A DNA stretch of 64,000 nt from Undaria pinnatifida (GCA_012845835.1 JABAKD010000020.1:17024306-17088305), one strand, 5' to 3'; positions 22,601-33,540 are shown, counted from the stretch's first letter. Program-made: numbers and translations. Notes: a model not told the origin generated them from the letters alone.

Positions 22601-22847
22601 CATGGTATATTATTGTCTACTAATACCATTGTAAACCTTCATTTACACTTGTACATATAGCTCTACTTTGCTATCATACGAGTGGACGAGGTACAGGCCC
22701 AGTGGGGGGGGGGGGGGGGGCGTGCTCATCTATTGCTTGCCTTAGTCATTTGACCATTGACCACGCATCTCTTTCGAGACGGAGCACCGTTCCTACTCCT
22801 AATAGAGGCACCTCCTACTTGTGATTTACCCTTTCCTATTACTTTCG
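22601..22847. other. Short spacer with an 18-base poly-G run
   Basis: No gene. A G-homopolymer of about 18 bases lies at about 22702-22719. The sequence then passes into the decayed reverse-transcriptase fragment. Confidence 0.6.
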
Positions 22848-23459
22848 TTATGTGTGCATCCCAAGAGCAGTCCTTTGATATCCTACGCCAAGGTCTACGA
22901 TCGGTAATTCATCTTCTCCCCACTTCCATTTGAAACTTACCAGATTCACATTATCTTCGTTACGTACAACTACTGCGCATATTTTCACGTTCGCTGTCAC
23001 TCTCCATTTCCTAGTACACTCTAGTGCTTTCTCTGTCTGTTTCTGCAATCGTTCGGGTGTTTTTATATCCCCCCCGAATCATCCACCAACATCAACCCCG
23101 ACACCGTATCTTCCCCCATCGTGACTCCTTGCTGTGCTGCTTCGACTGCTATTATCATGCCAATAAATACCTTGAATACATTGGGTGACAGTGTACATCT
23201 CTGTGCAACGCCTTGTAAAAATATCAAGTTATATGGATGTCTCCCCGTCCAGCATCACAGCACTTCTCGCACATTCCGTAATAATTTTCACCATTCTCCA
23301 CATCTTTCCTCTGGTCCCAGTTTCCCACATATTTTTCAACAACCCATTCCTCCATAATGTGCCATAGGCCTTCTGTACATCTAAGAAGAAACAGTACGTC
23401 GTTAGTCCGGCGTCTTTCCTACCTTGAATTATCCAGGGCTTTTCACGGGTCATGACCCG

Positions 23460-23700
23460 ACCCGCGGGTCGGGTCAAGGGGGTTTCAAAATCTCGCGGGT
23501 CGGGTCGGGTCGGGTCATCACGTTTTAAAATCTCACAGGTCGGGTCGGGTCGGGTCAAGGGGTTTTCAAAATCTCGCGGGTCGGGTCGGTTCGGGTCAAA
23601 AGGCTTCAAAATCTCGCGGGTCGGGTCGGGTCGGGTCAAGAGGTTTTGCAAAATCTCGCGGGTCGGGTCGGGTCATGACCCGCCAGATACGGGTCACTTC
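23460..23700. repeat. Left subterminal minisatellite of the hAT element
   Basis: About five units of 45-50 bp, each AAAATCTCGCGGGTCGGGTC plus further GGGTC pentamers and a variable spacer. The same unit and orientation recur at 24910-25120. Confidence 0.85.
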
Positions 23701-24020
23701 GCGGGTCAAGCCATAATGACCCGTGAGTTGTTTTGGGTTGACCCGCGGGTCAAACCCGCGGATCTAGCCGGCGGGTCCGCCTTTTTCAAACATACAGCTG
23801 AGAGCCACGTTGGTGTCGTGTAGGCGCCCCGCGGGTCGGGCCCGCGGGTCCGCCAATAAAATACAAACATTTCGGCTTCCTGCCTCCCTCGTGCCGATGC
23901 TCCGATAATATGTCATCACAGCGTGCAGAACAATCACCAGGCAGTACCCCTAGCTACTCGTAACAAGGCAAACAGCAGTGTGACGCGAATCCCGTGCCTA
24001 CTGAAGCCGTAACAGCAGTA

Positions 24021-24417
24021 ATATTACGGTCATACCAGTACGAAATGTGACCAAACGTAAAAAGGCAAGGAAGGGCAGTCGTCGTCAAAGCAGCAGCAGC
24101 AGCAGCACTGGCAGCAGCAAGCACCAGCAGCAGACCCCGGATTCTCGCGGATCGCAGCCCCTGCTGACAGACCCACCGCCCCAGTTGTGGGCTTGCTGCC
24201 GGAGGCGGCTCAGCTAGGCTGCTTGCCGGGGCTGGAGACTGCACAGATAGAAGATAGATACAGCAGTGCAGTAGTAGCTAGCTCGAGAATTATTATCATA
24301 CCAGTACGAAATGTGACCAAACGTAAAAAAAGCAAGAAGAAGAGCAGCCGTTGTCGAAGCAGCAGCGGCAGCAAGCAGCAGCAGCAGCAGCAGCAAGCAG
24401 CAGCAGCAGCAGCAGCA

Positions 24418-24450
<33 letters not shown>

Positions 24451-24604
24451 ACAGCAGCAGCAGCACCCTGGCAGCAGCAAGCACCAGCAGCAGACAACGC
24501 ATCCTCGCGGATCGCAGCCCCTGCTGACAGATCCACCGCCCCAGTTGTGGGCTTGCTGCCGGAGGCGGCTCAGCTAGGCTGCTTGCCGGGGCCGGAGATT
24601 GCAC
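24021..24604. repeat. Internal duplication with CAG/CAA runs inside the hAT element
   Basis: 24021-24244 and 24290-24604 share beginning and end sequences (CATACCAGTACGAAATGTGA ... GGAGA(C/T)TGCAC). The second copy is longer because of expanded CAG runs (24360-24490). Poly-Gln, poly-Ser and poly-Ala frames here come from the trinucleotide repeat. Confidence 0.8.
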
Positions 24605-24909
24605 TTGTAAATTATAACTAGCTCGCCCGTCGGGTCGCTGGTCGGGTCGACCCGGTGGTCTAACGGTACGGGCATGTCCATGCATGTGGGTTGCGGTTTC
24701 TTTCCTATTCCTCGCGCGCACACCACATGACATAATCATCAGCTGCAAACAATGCCGGTAAAAAACGCAGAGAACACGACATACTGGGAAAAGTACGAGG
24801 GACCAAGGACCAACCAACCGACCGAGGTATACATGCTTTGACCCGTGACTTTTTGACTTTGACCCGTGAGAAATATCACGGGTCAAGTTCACGTGACCCG
24901 CCAGACGAC

Positions 24910-25120
24910 CCGAATCTCGCGGGTCACCCGGATTGTCGCGGGTCGGGTCGGGTCGGGTCAGGACGACATCAAAATCTCGCGGGTCGGGTCGGATCGGGTC
25001 AAGACATCTCGAAAATCTCGCGGGTCGGGTCGGGTCGGGTCAAGATGTCTCGAAAATCTCGCGGGTCGGGTCGGGTCGGGTCAAGACGTGTCGAAAATCT
25101 CGCGGGTCGGGTCGGGTCAG
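24910..25120. repeat. Right subterminal minisatellite of the hAT element
   Basis: About five ~45-bp units of the GGGTC-rich repeat seen at 23460-23700. The array ends in a GGGTC/GACCC palindrome at about 25105-25143. Confidence 0.85.
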
Positions 25121-25344
25121 CTGACCCGACCCGACCCGACCCGCGAGATTTGACCCGACCCGTGAAAAGCCCTGGAATTATCTTACCTAGTGTGTACACA
25201 TGGTCTACGCAACTACGGTACGGCCTAAATCCTGCTTGCCCTCCGCTTATTTTTTCGTCCTTCTCCAACATTGTTCCCATGTTATCGTTCAAAATCTTAC
25301 AGCATGCTTTGCCTACGGTGCTTAATAGCGTTACAGGCTCAGAG

Positions 25345-26530
25345 GGGGGGGGGTGCACTCAGTTAGAGCTTGGCCGTAGTCGTATGACCATAAACCCTCG
25401 CACCCCTACTATGCCGGGACGGGGCACGTCGGGTTTTCACCAACCAGGCAGACATTGCTTGCACCAAGCGCGAAGCGCCGTGAGATGTTTGGCGAGTCGC
25501 ATGAAGAGCGAACAGCACCTTTCCGAGAACCGCTCGTAAGACGGACTTCGGCACCTTGTGCCTACTTTCTTGCTTACGGATGACAGCGCCAATGAGTTAC
25601 TTTGTTTTCTGGTGTGGCTACTCCAGAAGCAGCAATGGGTATTGCGATGTAACTCCCTCGTGGGTCCCTTTACAGCCGAAGCGCAGCGCGGCAGTTCAAC
25701 AACGGCAAGCAGTACTTCCAGCATAATATGCACGAACAATAATACTTTCACCTCGCTTTGAGCCGGTACAAGAAGAGAAAAAAAAGGGGGAAACGAAAAT
25801 AAAAGTAAATGCGTATAGGACAATAATGTACACACCGAGGCTGGAACCCAACGAAAAGAAAATAAAGAAACTATTTCAGGACAGAAAGTCAATTCACCGA
25901 GGTTCGACCCCGTGGCTATCGATTGACCATCGTACGGAGCTACCCTTCAAGCTACTGTTGTACGACAACTTATGGGACACGTTTTGTTGTTATAACTACA
26001 ACTACGCACTTGACGCTACGCAACAGAAGCTTGGCAAAAATCAGTATTTTGCGGGGGCCGTCACGACACGAGGCGAGAACGACCGAGGCCGCTCCCGGCA
26101 GAGACGGGAGGGGCGGACAAGGTGAGGTACGTCCAGGAAACAGCGCGCCAAGAGGTGGACCTCGGCTCAAGTTTGGTTCAAGACGGCTCAAAACTTGGTC
26201 TACTTTGGGCCTCTTGATCGCTGAGACGACAGTGTCAACACATTTTATAAAATTAAATGGGGGCTTTGCCGCGGCGGGCTGCCACCCGCCTTGGCTCCGC
26301 GCACACCCGTAACTTTCGAGGATGCATGACATCTATCATGAGTAGATGATTATAGGTAAATTGAGGCTGTGCATACGACAGCACTGCCACGGGGTGCATT
26401 AAAAACAAATCGTGTTTGAATAAAGAAAAAGGCACTAGCATCAGGTGCAATAAACCATAGCAACGAATTGAGTCATCCGGCACACGATGATGAATAACAG
26501 CTGCTGCAGCCCCAGCGAAACGCATATTAT
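25345..26530. repeat. Right part of the RT composite, with block X copy 1
   Basis: This matches 34262-34933 plus 36183-36730. Block X (25675-26222) contains minus-strand tRNA-like sequence (TAGCTTGAAGGGTAGCTCC then a degenerate TTCGAA box near 25895-25945) and ends in a GGCCGAGGCCGCTCCCGGCA-type segment followed by GACGGCTCAAAAC. No coding frame supported. Confidence 0.6.
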
Positions 26531-27115
26531 GTATGTGTAACTTCAACAACAGCAACAGGAGCGGCAGCGGCGACAGTTCGACAACACCAAACAGCATTTC
26601 CAGTATACTAATATGCATATACAGTATTATTTTCAGTTTGCTTTGAGCCGATACATGAAGAACAAAACAAGAGGGGGGGGGAAGTAAGAGTAAACGAGTA
26701 CCGGACAATGTACACACCGGGGGTCGAACCCAGGGAAAAGAAAACGAAGAAACTAACGTGAAAAAAGACGTGAATAGGCCGAAATTCGAAGTCGCGCCCG
26801 AACAATTGACACTTTCGGGGCTACCCCTCAAGCTACTTTTGGACGACTACAACTGGGACAAAATAATGTGTTCTTGTACCTACGACTACGCACTTGACTT
26901 TTCGCAATAGAACAGTGTAGAAAAATACGATTTTTGCTCCAGCTGTCACGAAATGAAACGAGAACGGCCGAGGCCGCCCCCGTCAGCGTCGGGAGGGGCG
27001 AGCGAGGTGACGCACGTCTAGCAAATCAACGCGCCGAGAGGTGGCCTCAGCTCGAGTTATGCTGCAGACGGCTCAACACCTGGTCTAAATCGGACCCTTC
27101 GGCTGCTCTCGTGCA
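26530..27115. repeat. Block X, copy 2
   Basis: This ~590-bp repeat begins with AACAGCAACAGGAGCGGCAG-like sequence and ends with CCCTTCGGCTGCTCTCGTGC. Its closest relative is 38690-39265. On the minus strand it has tRNA-like A- and B-box-like sequences (TAGCTTGAGGGGTAGC and GACTTCGAATTTCGG). It directly precedes composite block copy 2. Confidence 0.7.
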
Positions 27116-27518
27116 AGCACTAACATATGTCTACACATCCAATGATTATTCTTTCTAGAGGACGGGGATTTGGCAACGAGTTTTTTTTGTCTCGGCCTCA
27201 GTCCTCAGCATAGGATTCTCGGAACTGGAATTTCTCGGTCAAATCGCTTCGTTCGAGCGCCGTCTTCCGGGGGCGGCTCCAACGTCCCTCGCCCTGCCTT
27301 ATCCGTTCCGCACCTCGACGCGAGCGCGGATGGGGCTGAGCGAGACAAGCGAGAAGTACGCAAAGTTTTGTATTTTGAACGGTACTCTGGAGATATTGTT
27401 TGGGTCTTGATGTACGGAGAGGTTGATAAAATAAAACTTGGGAAGACATTATTCCCAAACTGGCGTCATATATCGTCCCAAAACAAAGAATATTTACCGT
27501 TAAAAAAATCCCCATGGT

Positions 27519-27847
27519 CGCCCTGGTGGTCTAGTGGTTATCCTCGAATACTACTAGCAGCGTTGGTCGTTGAGTTTGATTGCCACCCTGGTGAAATTTT
27601 GACTGTATTTGCAAAATGAAAAAAAGGATCAACTGCTGAGAACGCCTAGCAGCGTGGGTAGGCACAATTCGACGCGAGTCGACGAAGGGAGAAAATGCTG
27701 AATGATTCTCGCGATAAAAAAAAAGGCACGTACCGTAGGGGAGAGGGGAGGATTACCTGCTATGTGACCCCGGATTTGAGTTACTACCGGGAGGGAGCGC
27801 GAGAGTAAGGCGAGGATAACAAATGGGATGAAGAGAAAAAAAGAAAA
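27519..27847 (+). mobile_element. SINE-A, copy 2, with target duplication
   Basis: This 329-bp insertion lies between ATGGT at 27514-27518 and ATGGT at 27848-27852. The homologous composite block copy 1 has the unoccupied site CCCATGGTACCGCGG at about 19283-19297. The head is CGCCCTGGTGGTCTAGTGG, and the tail is A-rich (GAAGAGAAAAAAAGAAAA). Confidence 0.85.
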
Positions 27848-28689
27848 ATGGTAACGCGGTAGGTATCATAGTAGTGCATTTATTTATTGAATTTCGGTAG
27901 GTACGAACGTACATGGATGGACGTGGCAAGCGCACGCATGACTGAAACGAGGAGGTAGTGGTTACGATTACTACGCCAGAAAAAGCCACACAGCAGCATT
28001 ACGAGTAGCTGCGTCCCCGGCCTCGAGCATGGTAATATACCAGTTCGGGCACATCGACATAGTTTGTACTCGTGCAAGAAATATAGATACGAGCAAGAGC
28101 ACACACACCGTTGCTCTATTACACACGTGTTTCTTGCCTGACATATGGCATGAGGAGGGTGTACCAAAAAACACGGAATAACTTTTCGACCGAAAAAACA
28201 AGGGGGAAAATCGTTCCTGTTGTTAAGCTGCACCACGCGAAGGTCGTACTGTATAGACGGTATCCCGGTTAGAAACCAGTGGCATGCATTCGTCCCGGTA
28301 TAACTTCGGCGGGTGGTTCTTTTCCCCAAGACTCTTTGGCGCCGTATAGGCGGTGTGGAAGGCGGTATTTCTTGCTGTGGTGTCTGTCTCCGATGCTGTT
28401 CTGGTCGTTTGCCTGTCAACTGGAAGCGGTCGTGTTGGTACGTAACTGACAATTCATTTTGTGTTGCTCCCTACTTGACGTGTTCCTTGCTGCTGAATAC
28501 CGATTGATGATCTCTAGTGGAGTGGCTTTATTCCTGATGATATAATACGATATCCAAGCAAGTTGGACCGTTCTCGGACTCGCTCTGGACTGAATTATGC
28601 AATTGGCCCATGCACAACTTCTCCAATCACATGCCAGTATGAAGTGGTAGTCGTTCAACTAGCTGAACTTCTTAGTGAGTGGCAGTTTC

Positions 28690-30280
28690 CTCTATCCACG
28701 AACCCCAGGCGAGCCGATCAATCGAGTACCGGAGGTTAGGCTAAACTGTGTGGGGCGGTATCGAGGCAGGGGGGCAAACGAAACGTCAGCGTACCGCGGA
28801 TGGGGCATACGAATCAAAATTCGGCAGTCCGAGTTGCCCCATTTTTTTCTAGTTGTAAATACCTTGAAGGATTTCCGAACCGGGGTTTGGGCCCTATTAT
28901 GTAGTGCTGGCGTTGTATACGAACCTTAGCTAAGGATTCTACACCATGCGGTGTGGTGTCGACCCGGGAGAAGTCGGTTTTCGTCCGCGGTTTGTTGGAG
29001 TTAATGCGGTTTGGAAGGATTTCTGGAGCAGGGATGGAGCCCTATCCTCATCGGGTTGGAAAGTTCCCTAGTCTATATCCGCCCCGGGTGTCTCTGGCTC
29101 TACGGGCTGCACAGCCAATCACCGATAAGTCAATGTGAATAGATGATTGTCACACCATGCGGGGCTATGTCGAGCCGCGGGGGAAATCGGAAATCGACCG
29201 CGGTTTGTCAGGATCTCTGAAACGGGCATGGGATTATATCCTCCTGTGGTGGCGCTGCCCTCATGTCCGAGCCCCAGCCAATCAGCGGCAAGCCAATACC
29301 GCTGGAGTGCCACGCCGTGCAGGGCAGTGTCGACCCGGGGGATCATCGTTATTGTTCCCGCGGTTTTGGAGCTGTATGAACCGGGGATGGAACCCTACCT
29401 CTCCCGTGTGCGACGGAAGTGCCCCACATTGACGGGCCTCTACCCACCCAGGACAGCGCACTGGAGCTCGAACGAATCAGCGATTAGCCAACGTGTGGTG
29501 CAAAAACGAGTTTAGGAGGAAACAACTCCATTGAGTAGCATGTGTTGTGTCAATACTTTTAGTCTAGTTCCTTGCAATGGCGTCGCAGGCAGGGTGTAAA
29601 ATCATGAACAGTGAGCCGCGGGTTCGATTCTCACCGTCTTTCCCGTATAGAAAAAAAACGAATGATTTTCTCACGTTCAAGAACCTGTAAAACTCAACCA
29701 CTTAAAAACAGCGATGAGAGCAAAACATGATAATGGCAAGTCACTCCAATACCAAAAAAGTTGCATTGGATACTGGGTACCTCATCGGGGTCCCGACATA
29801 ATGTAAGAAATATGTCAGGTTTAGTGGGGGAGAATGTGCTGGAAAAACGAGTTCAGAAGGAAACAACTCGAGTAGTAATTGTTGCGTAACATTTTTAGTA
29901 TACTTCCTCACAAACGGGGTTGGGGTTTCCTCACCGTGCGGGGCGGTCTCGAACCGAAAAAACTCGGTTTTCTTCCTCAGTTAGTAGAAGTTTAGAGAAT
30001 CTAGATATGGAACGGCCTCTGGGCCGGGGATGGAACCCTATCCTCCAGAGGTGGAGCTGGCTTAACACACGAACCCCAGCTAATCAGAGGTCGGCCGATG
30101 GGGTTGGGAATTCCACACCGTGCTGGGAGGTATCAACCCAGATGATATCCGCGTGTTCGTCCCCGGGTTGTCGGAGTTGTAGATGTGTGGGTGGATGCCG
30201 ATCCCGTGATGTGACCCTATCGTGTCCGGGCGACGCTTATTTTGAGTATTGATCCCGGCCAATGAGCGATCAGACAAAAA
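28690..30280. repeat. S satellite, six units, with a TRIM insertion
   Basis: Unit landmarks (GTGTCGACCCGGGAGAA-like) fall near 28750, 28968, 29166, 29329, 29945 and 30128. CCAATCAGCG/CCAATGAGCG cores mark unit ends. The corresponding array at 46190-47370 has the same number of units. Confidence 0.7.
29494..29912 (+). mobile_element. TRIM-like miniature LTR retrotransposon 1 (419 bp)
   Basis: Terminal direct repeats are 29494-29576 and 29835-29912. Both begin TGTG and end CA and share AAAAACGAGTT..G.AGGAAAC. A target duplication AACG lies at 29490-29493 and 29913-29916, and the intact target CCAACGG occurs in sister satellite units (near 47022). One base after the 5' repeat comes TGGCGTCG, a primer-binding-site candidate. 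A purine tract TAGTGGGGGAGAA (29822-29834) directly precedes the 3' repeat. The interior carries a B-box-like GGGTTCGATTCTCACC. No coding capacity, as expected for a TRIM. Confidence 0.75.
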
Positions 30281-31039
30281 TGACATGCTTTTGTTTTCGT
30301 CTAAAAAAGCTCCAGCCTGAAATTCTTAACTGTCAAAATCGTAAGCGTTGTCGTCGCGTACTGTATCTACAAGAAGTGAGCGATCTACAGCTAGCAACAA
30401 GGAGCAGCGATGCAACAGCATTCGAGGAATAGAACGATGAAGGCAGCGACACCACCGTCTTTCGCGCCGGGAACACCGTCAGCACATCTCTCCACGATCA
30501 GACTACACACACAGACAGGCGACGCTCGGATCTAGATGATACTATCATGCATGGTGTATTTCAGAAAGCTGGCTCAGTGCGCGCCCCCTATTGGCCACGA
30601 AGAGAACACGCAACAGACATGGTCAGTCACTTTGCTAGCCCCGGATGCTTGATTAGGTAAAAACATCAAAAGAAACGCAATCGACACATTTCGTCGCCAG
30701 GCTAAAGGGTCGGTCGGTGTGTGCTCGGATATATACTGTCGAAATATGATGAAGCTCGGAATCGGATTCATGGTTTCAAAGAAACGGTAGCAAGTAGTCA
30801 ATTGGTAACGTTTGTAATCTTTCTACTATTTAATCGAACAATTCCAAGTGCTGCCCTGCTCTGCCCAAAGCATATGTGCCGGCGAATGCGGATACCTTGT
30901 ACCTATATATACGCTTATTCTCAATATTTATTAATGTATTCACAACAACAGCAAGCAACAGCGGCAGTCCAACGACAAACGGCAAGCGGTAGAAGTGCAG
31001 CATACATACATATCTGGTATAGTAACATCGGCAGCAACG

Positions 31040-31660
31040 CCGCACAACTCTTGTGTGCGTGTAAATTCAACAAAAAAGCAGCGGCGGCAGCGCCATCAGC
31101 AGTACGACGAACAGCAAGCAGTGTCCAGTGTAATACGCTAAAATAAATGACGTATTCACCTTGGGCCGGTACCCGGACGTATAGAACAAAACAAAGAGGG
31201 AAGAAAAACAGAAATAAACAAGAAAAAGTAACATATCCGATACACATCGAGGCTCGAACACGGACGGAAGAAATCAACAAACAGAAGAAACAACCCAACA
31301 AAAGGGAGGGGGAGGGCGTTCACCGCGACGCTTGATCCTGCAACTCGCGAATACAAACAGTGCGTGTGTAACTGCCGAACTACGCAATGACTTGTGGTCA
31401 GAAGATAATTGAGCATTTTTATACATACGCCGCCGCACTTGATATTTCGGAACGGAAAATGAGCAAAGACGTGTTTTTCAAAGGCGACCACGACACGAAG
31501 CGAGAACGGGCGAGGGCGTCCCCGGCAGAGTCGAGAGAGGCGAGCAAGGTGAGGCATGTCCAGGAAACAGCGCGCCGAGAAGTGGACCTCGGCTAGAGGT
31601 ATCTCGAAGACGGCCCAAAGTCTGGTCTAAATCGGACCCTTCGGCTGCTCTCGTGCAAGG
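31040..31660. repeat. Block X, copy 3
   Basis: Diverged copy of the repeat at 26530-27115, closest at its right end (CCCGGCAGAGTCGAGAGAGG ... CCCTTCGGCTGCTCTCGTGC). Lies immediately right of composite block copy 2. Confidence 0.6.
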
Positions 31661-31669
31661 GTCATCATA

Positions 31670-32430
31670 TTCATGCATGTGTTTTAAGCAGCAAAAACAA
31701 ATCAAAGGCAATAATGGTACCAACGATACGTACATCACCGCAAGGAAGATAGGTGTTATCAAACCTGCAGTGAAACGCAGAATCACACACACCGAAAAAC
31801 AATAATGGTCGTAGAAGGATTCGAAGTTGCGACCTTCCAACCATAACGAACGCATGTCAACCGGTTGACACATAAAACGCTTACACACACAAAAACAAAT
31901 GCGATCGTAGAGGCAATAGAAACCGCGACCGTCCAACCAAAACTAACCCATATCAATCGTTTGGGACACAAAACTCTCTATATGTATCATCTCAAACTGA
32001 TGTACATCTCTACGCACGCGTAGAAACTTGAGATCGGAACAGATATGTAAAAAAAGTCGAAACTATTAATAGCACTCGATCCCAGGACACGACGAGAACA
32101 CGGCCGTGGCCGCCCAAGGCAGGGTCGGGAGGGGCAAGCAAGGTGGGCCACTTGCAGGAAACGGCGCGGCGCGAGATGGACCTCATCTCGAGCTATTTCG
32201 AAGACTGCTCAAACCCTGGACTAAGTCGGACCCTTCGGCTGCTCTCGTGGAAGCGCGAACAGTTTATATGTGTTTTATTTAGTTTTAGTATACATAGCAT
32301 TTCGTACGGCAAGACAACTAACCTCGGACCAACACGCGTGCAAAACTACTTTATTGTTGTACCGTGGACGACAGTCACCCACGAAGGGAAGACGGAGGGC
32401 AAGTCCGAGCAGGCAGAAATCGACTCTTAC
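31670..32430. other. tRNA-like pair and partial block X; no gene
   Basis: Two similar ~75-bp segments (31805-31880 and 31905-31975) have, on the minus strand, a CTTCGAATCC-like B box and a GGTTGGA core. The right end of block X recurs at about 32090-32260. No coding frame is supported. Confidence 0.5.
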
Positions 32431-32459
32431 GATACTTAACGAAGTACGAGCATTCTCAC

Positions 32460-33520
32460 CATTGCCGAGGGAGTTCCACCAGAGTTCCTGCTCCAGCAAG
32501 AGAGCAAGAACCCCGACCCCCAACCCGCGTTGGCGGCCTGTCCGGTAGGCCGCGGAAGTACACCCCCAGGGTCCCCTCGTCCTCCGCCCTCCTGTCCTTC
32601 CTCCGCCACCCCTGGTATCACATTTCCCGATGGTGTGCCACCAGAAGCCCGCCTTGAAGAAAGGAAAAAACCGGTTGCCCAGCCTTTCCTTATGGTCTTT
32701 CCGTGGGGCCGTGAAAACCCTGCCCCACCTCCTGCCTCCCCCCTTCGTCCCCCTCGGACAGCACGTGCATCGAGCGTCCCGCCTAGAGCCACGCTGACCA
32801 CCGAGTCCTCCGATACGCCCCCCATCGAGGAAGACGAGTCAACCACGCTGCCGCCGCCACTGCCGTCGCTCACAATACCAACAGGCGCTCCGGACAAAGA
32901 CGTCGACCTGAATACAACATCGAGTCATACTGCTGTTAGTATTTACGGGCACAGCTGGCGACATGGTGCTTTTGCTGTGTTTGCACAGCACACTTCTGCT
33001 CCATTTCTGTACAGGGGGTGTTGAAGTGCAACAGATGCTTCAGAGGCACCCACGCCTCGATTGGTTAGGCGACCGCGTACATCGGCGGCCGCGTCTATGG
33101 GGAAGTTAGTACTAACGCTACCGCCTTCGCCGGAACTACCGCTGTGCGTCATGCGTCAAGCCGCCATCAAGTAGGTCAAGGTCCAACACAGGGGGATACC
33201 TGTAAGGTTGTAGAGACGCCTACAAGTACAACTAAAAACAAACGAACCCGCTACGCATGCCCTTGTGCAAGGGACGTTTAAGCACCCAACTCAAGCTACG
33301 CCAGCAATAACATACCTTGTCGCCAACGAAGCATGAGCAGATCCGCGCGTGCTGCGGTTGTCACCCTGTCCGATGCCGCCGTCGACATTAACAACTTCGC
33401 TGCTTCCATCGCTGCCGCAGCAAGGCGCGGTGTCGGCGGGCTATGGAGTACATCGTCGGGGCACGCGTTACGGGAGGCCGGAGGAAGGCAGCAGGCGACT
33501 GTTGGTCAGTGGCGGTGAAA
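32460..33520 (-). CDS. Gly/Ser-rich gene fragment related to the 15-18 kb gene
   Basis: Three open segments on the minus strand can be read with splice signals. The first is 33316-33520 (SGLPRNACPDDVLHSPPTPR, then MEAAKLLMSTAASD, donor GTATGT). The second is about 33010-33140 (GSSGEGGSVSTNFP..., acceptor ACGCACAG). The third is 32460-32900 (GSGGGSVVDSSSSMGG, then two repeats containing GWATGFFLS/GWGSGFLLS and SGGTPS, donor GTGAGA). The first segment resembles 17810-17930, linking it to the Gly/SVDG gene. Ser/Gly/Asp-rich, no recognised domain. Could be a decayed paralogue; start and terminal exons were not found. Confidence 0.4.
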
Positions 33521-33540
33521 CAAACACGCTAGCATGAACC

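Larger units (their letters stand above)
23434..25174. mobile_element. Non-autonomous hAT-like DNA transposon (1741 bp)
   Basis: It has 18-bp terminal inverted repeats, CAGGGCTTTTCACGGGTC at both ends. An 8-bp target duplication GAATTATC lies at 23426-23433 and 25175-25182. The uninterrupted site TTGAATATC-type context is preserved as TTGAATTATCTTACC at about 34102-34116. CAGGG termini with 8-bp duplications are the hAT hallmark. No transposase frame is seen. The interior holds subterminal GGGTC-based minisatellites (23460-23700 and 24910-25120), an internal ~270-bp duplication (24021-24244 and 24290-24604) and CAG-repeat runs. Confidence 0.9.
22848..25350 (-). pseudogene. Non-LTR reverse transcriptase fragment, interrupted by a hAT element
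   Basis: This is a minus-strand remnant of a LINE-type reverse transcriptase. The 5' part (25183-25350) reads LLSTVGKACCKILNDNMGTM and GGQAGFRPYRSC. After the 1741-bp insertion, 23433 downward reads QGRKDAGLTTYCFFLDVQKA and MWETGTRGKMWRMV. Further on, QGVAQRCTLSPNVFK, a degenerate catalytic box LMLVDDSGG, and EKALECTRKWRVTANVK appear in shifted frames. Family knowledge places these as RT palm and thumb motifs. Stops and frameshifts make it non-functional. It closely matches the copy at 33867-34265. Confidence 0.85.
27120..30910. mobile_element. Composite repeat block, copy 2 (~3.75 kb)
   Basis: Order P (27183-27360), SINE-A (27519-27847), Q (27853-28452), R (28460-28690), S satellite (28690-30280, interrupted by a TRIM), T body (30255-30905). 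Flanked by block X at 26530-27115 and 31040-31660, which gives an LTR-like arrangement with a 3.9-kb non-coding interior. The two flanking X copies are clearly diverged. Confidence 0.6.

Noticed and set aside
24187-24621. Poly-Gln/Ser/Ala open frames on both strands
   Set aside because: They arise from CAG repeats inside a hAT-like element that lacks any transposase domain.
23460-25120. CRISPR-like array
   Set aside because: Regular units exist, but spacers are not unique, the repeat is a GGGTC pentamer derivative, and the context is a eukaryotic DNA transposon.
27880-28452. 190-codon minus-strand frame in block Q
   Set aside because: It is not preserved in the other two copies of the block, and shows no recognisable motif; probably chance.
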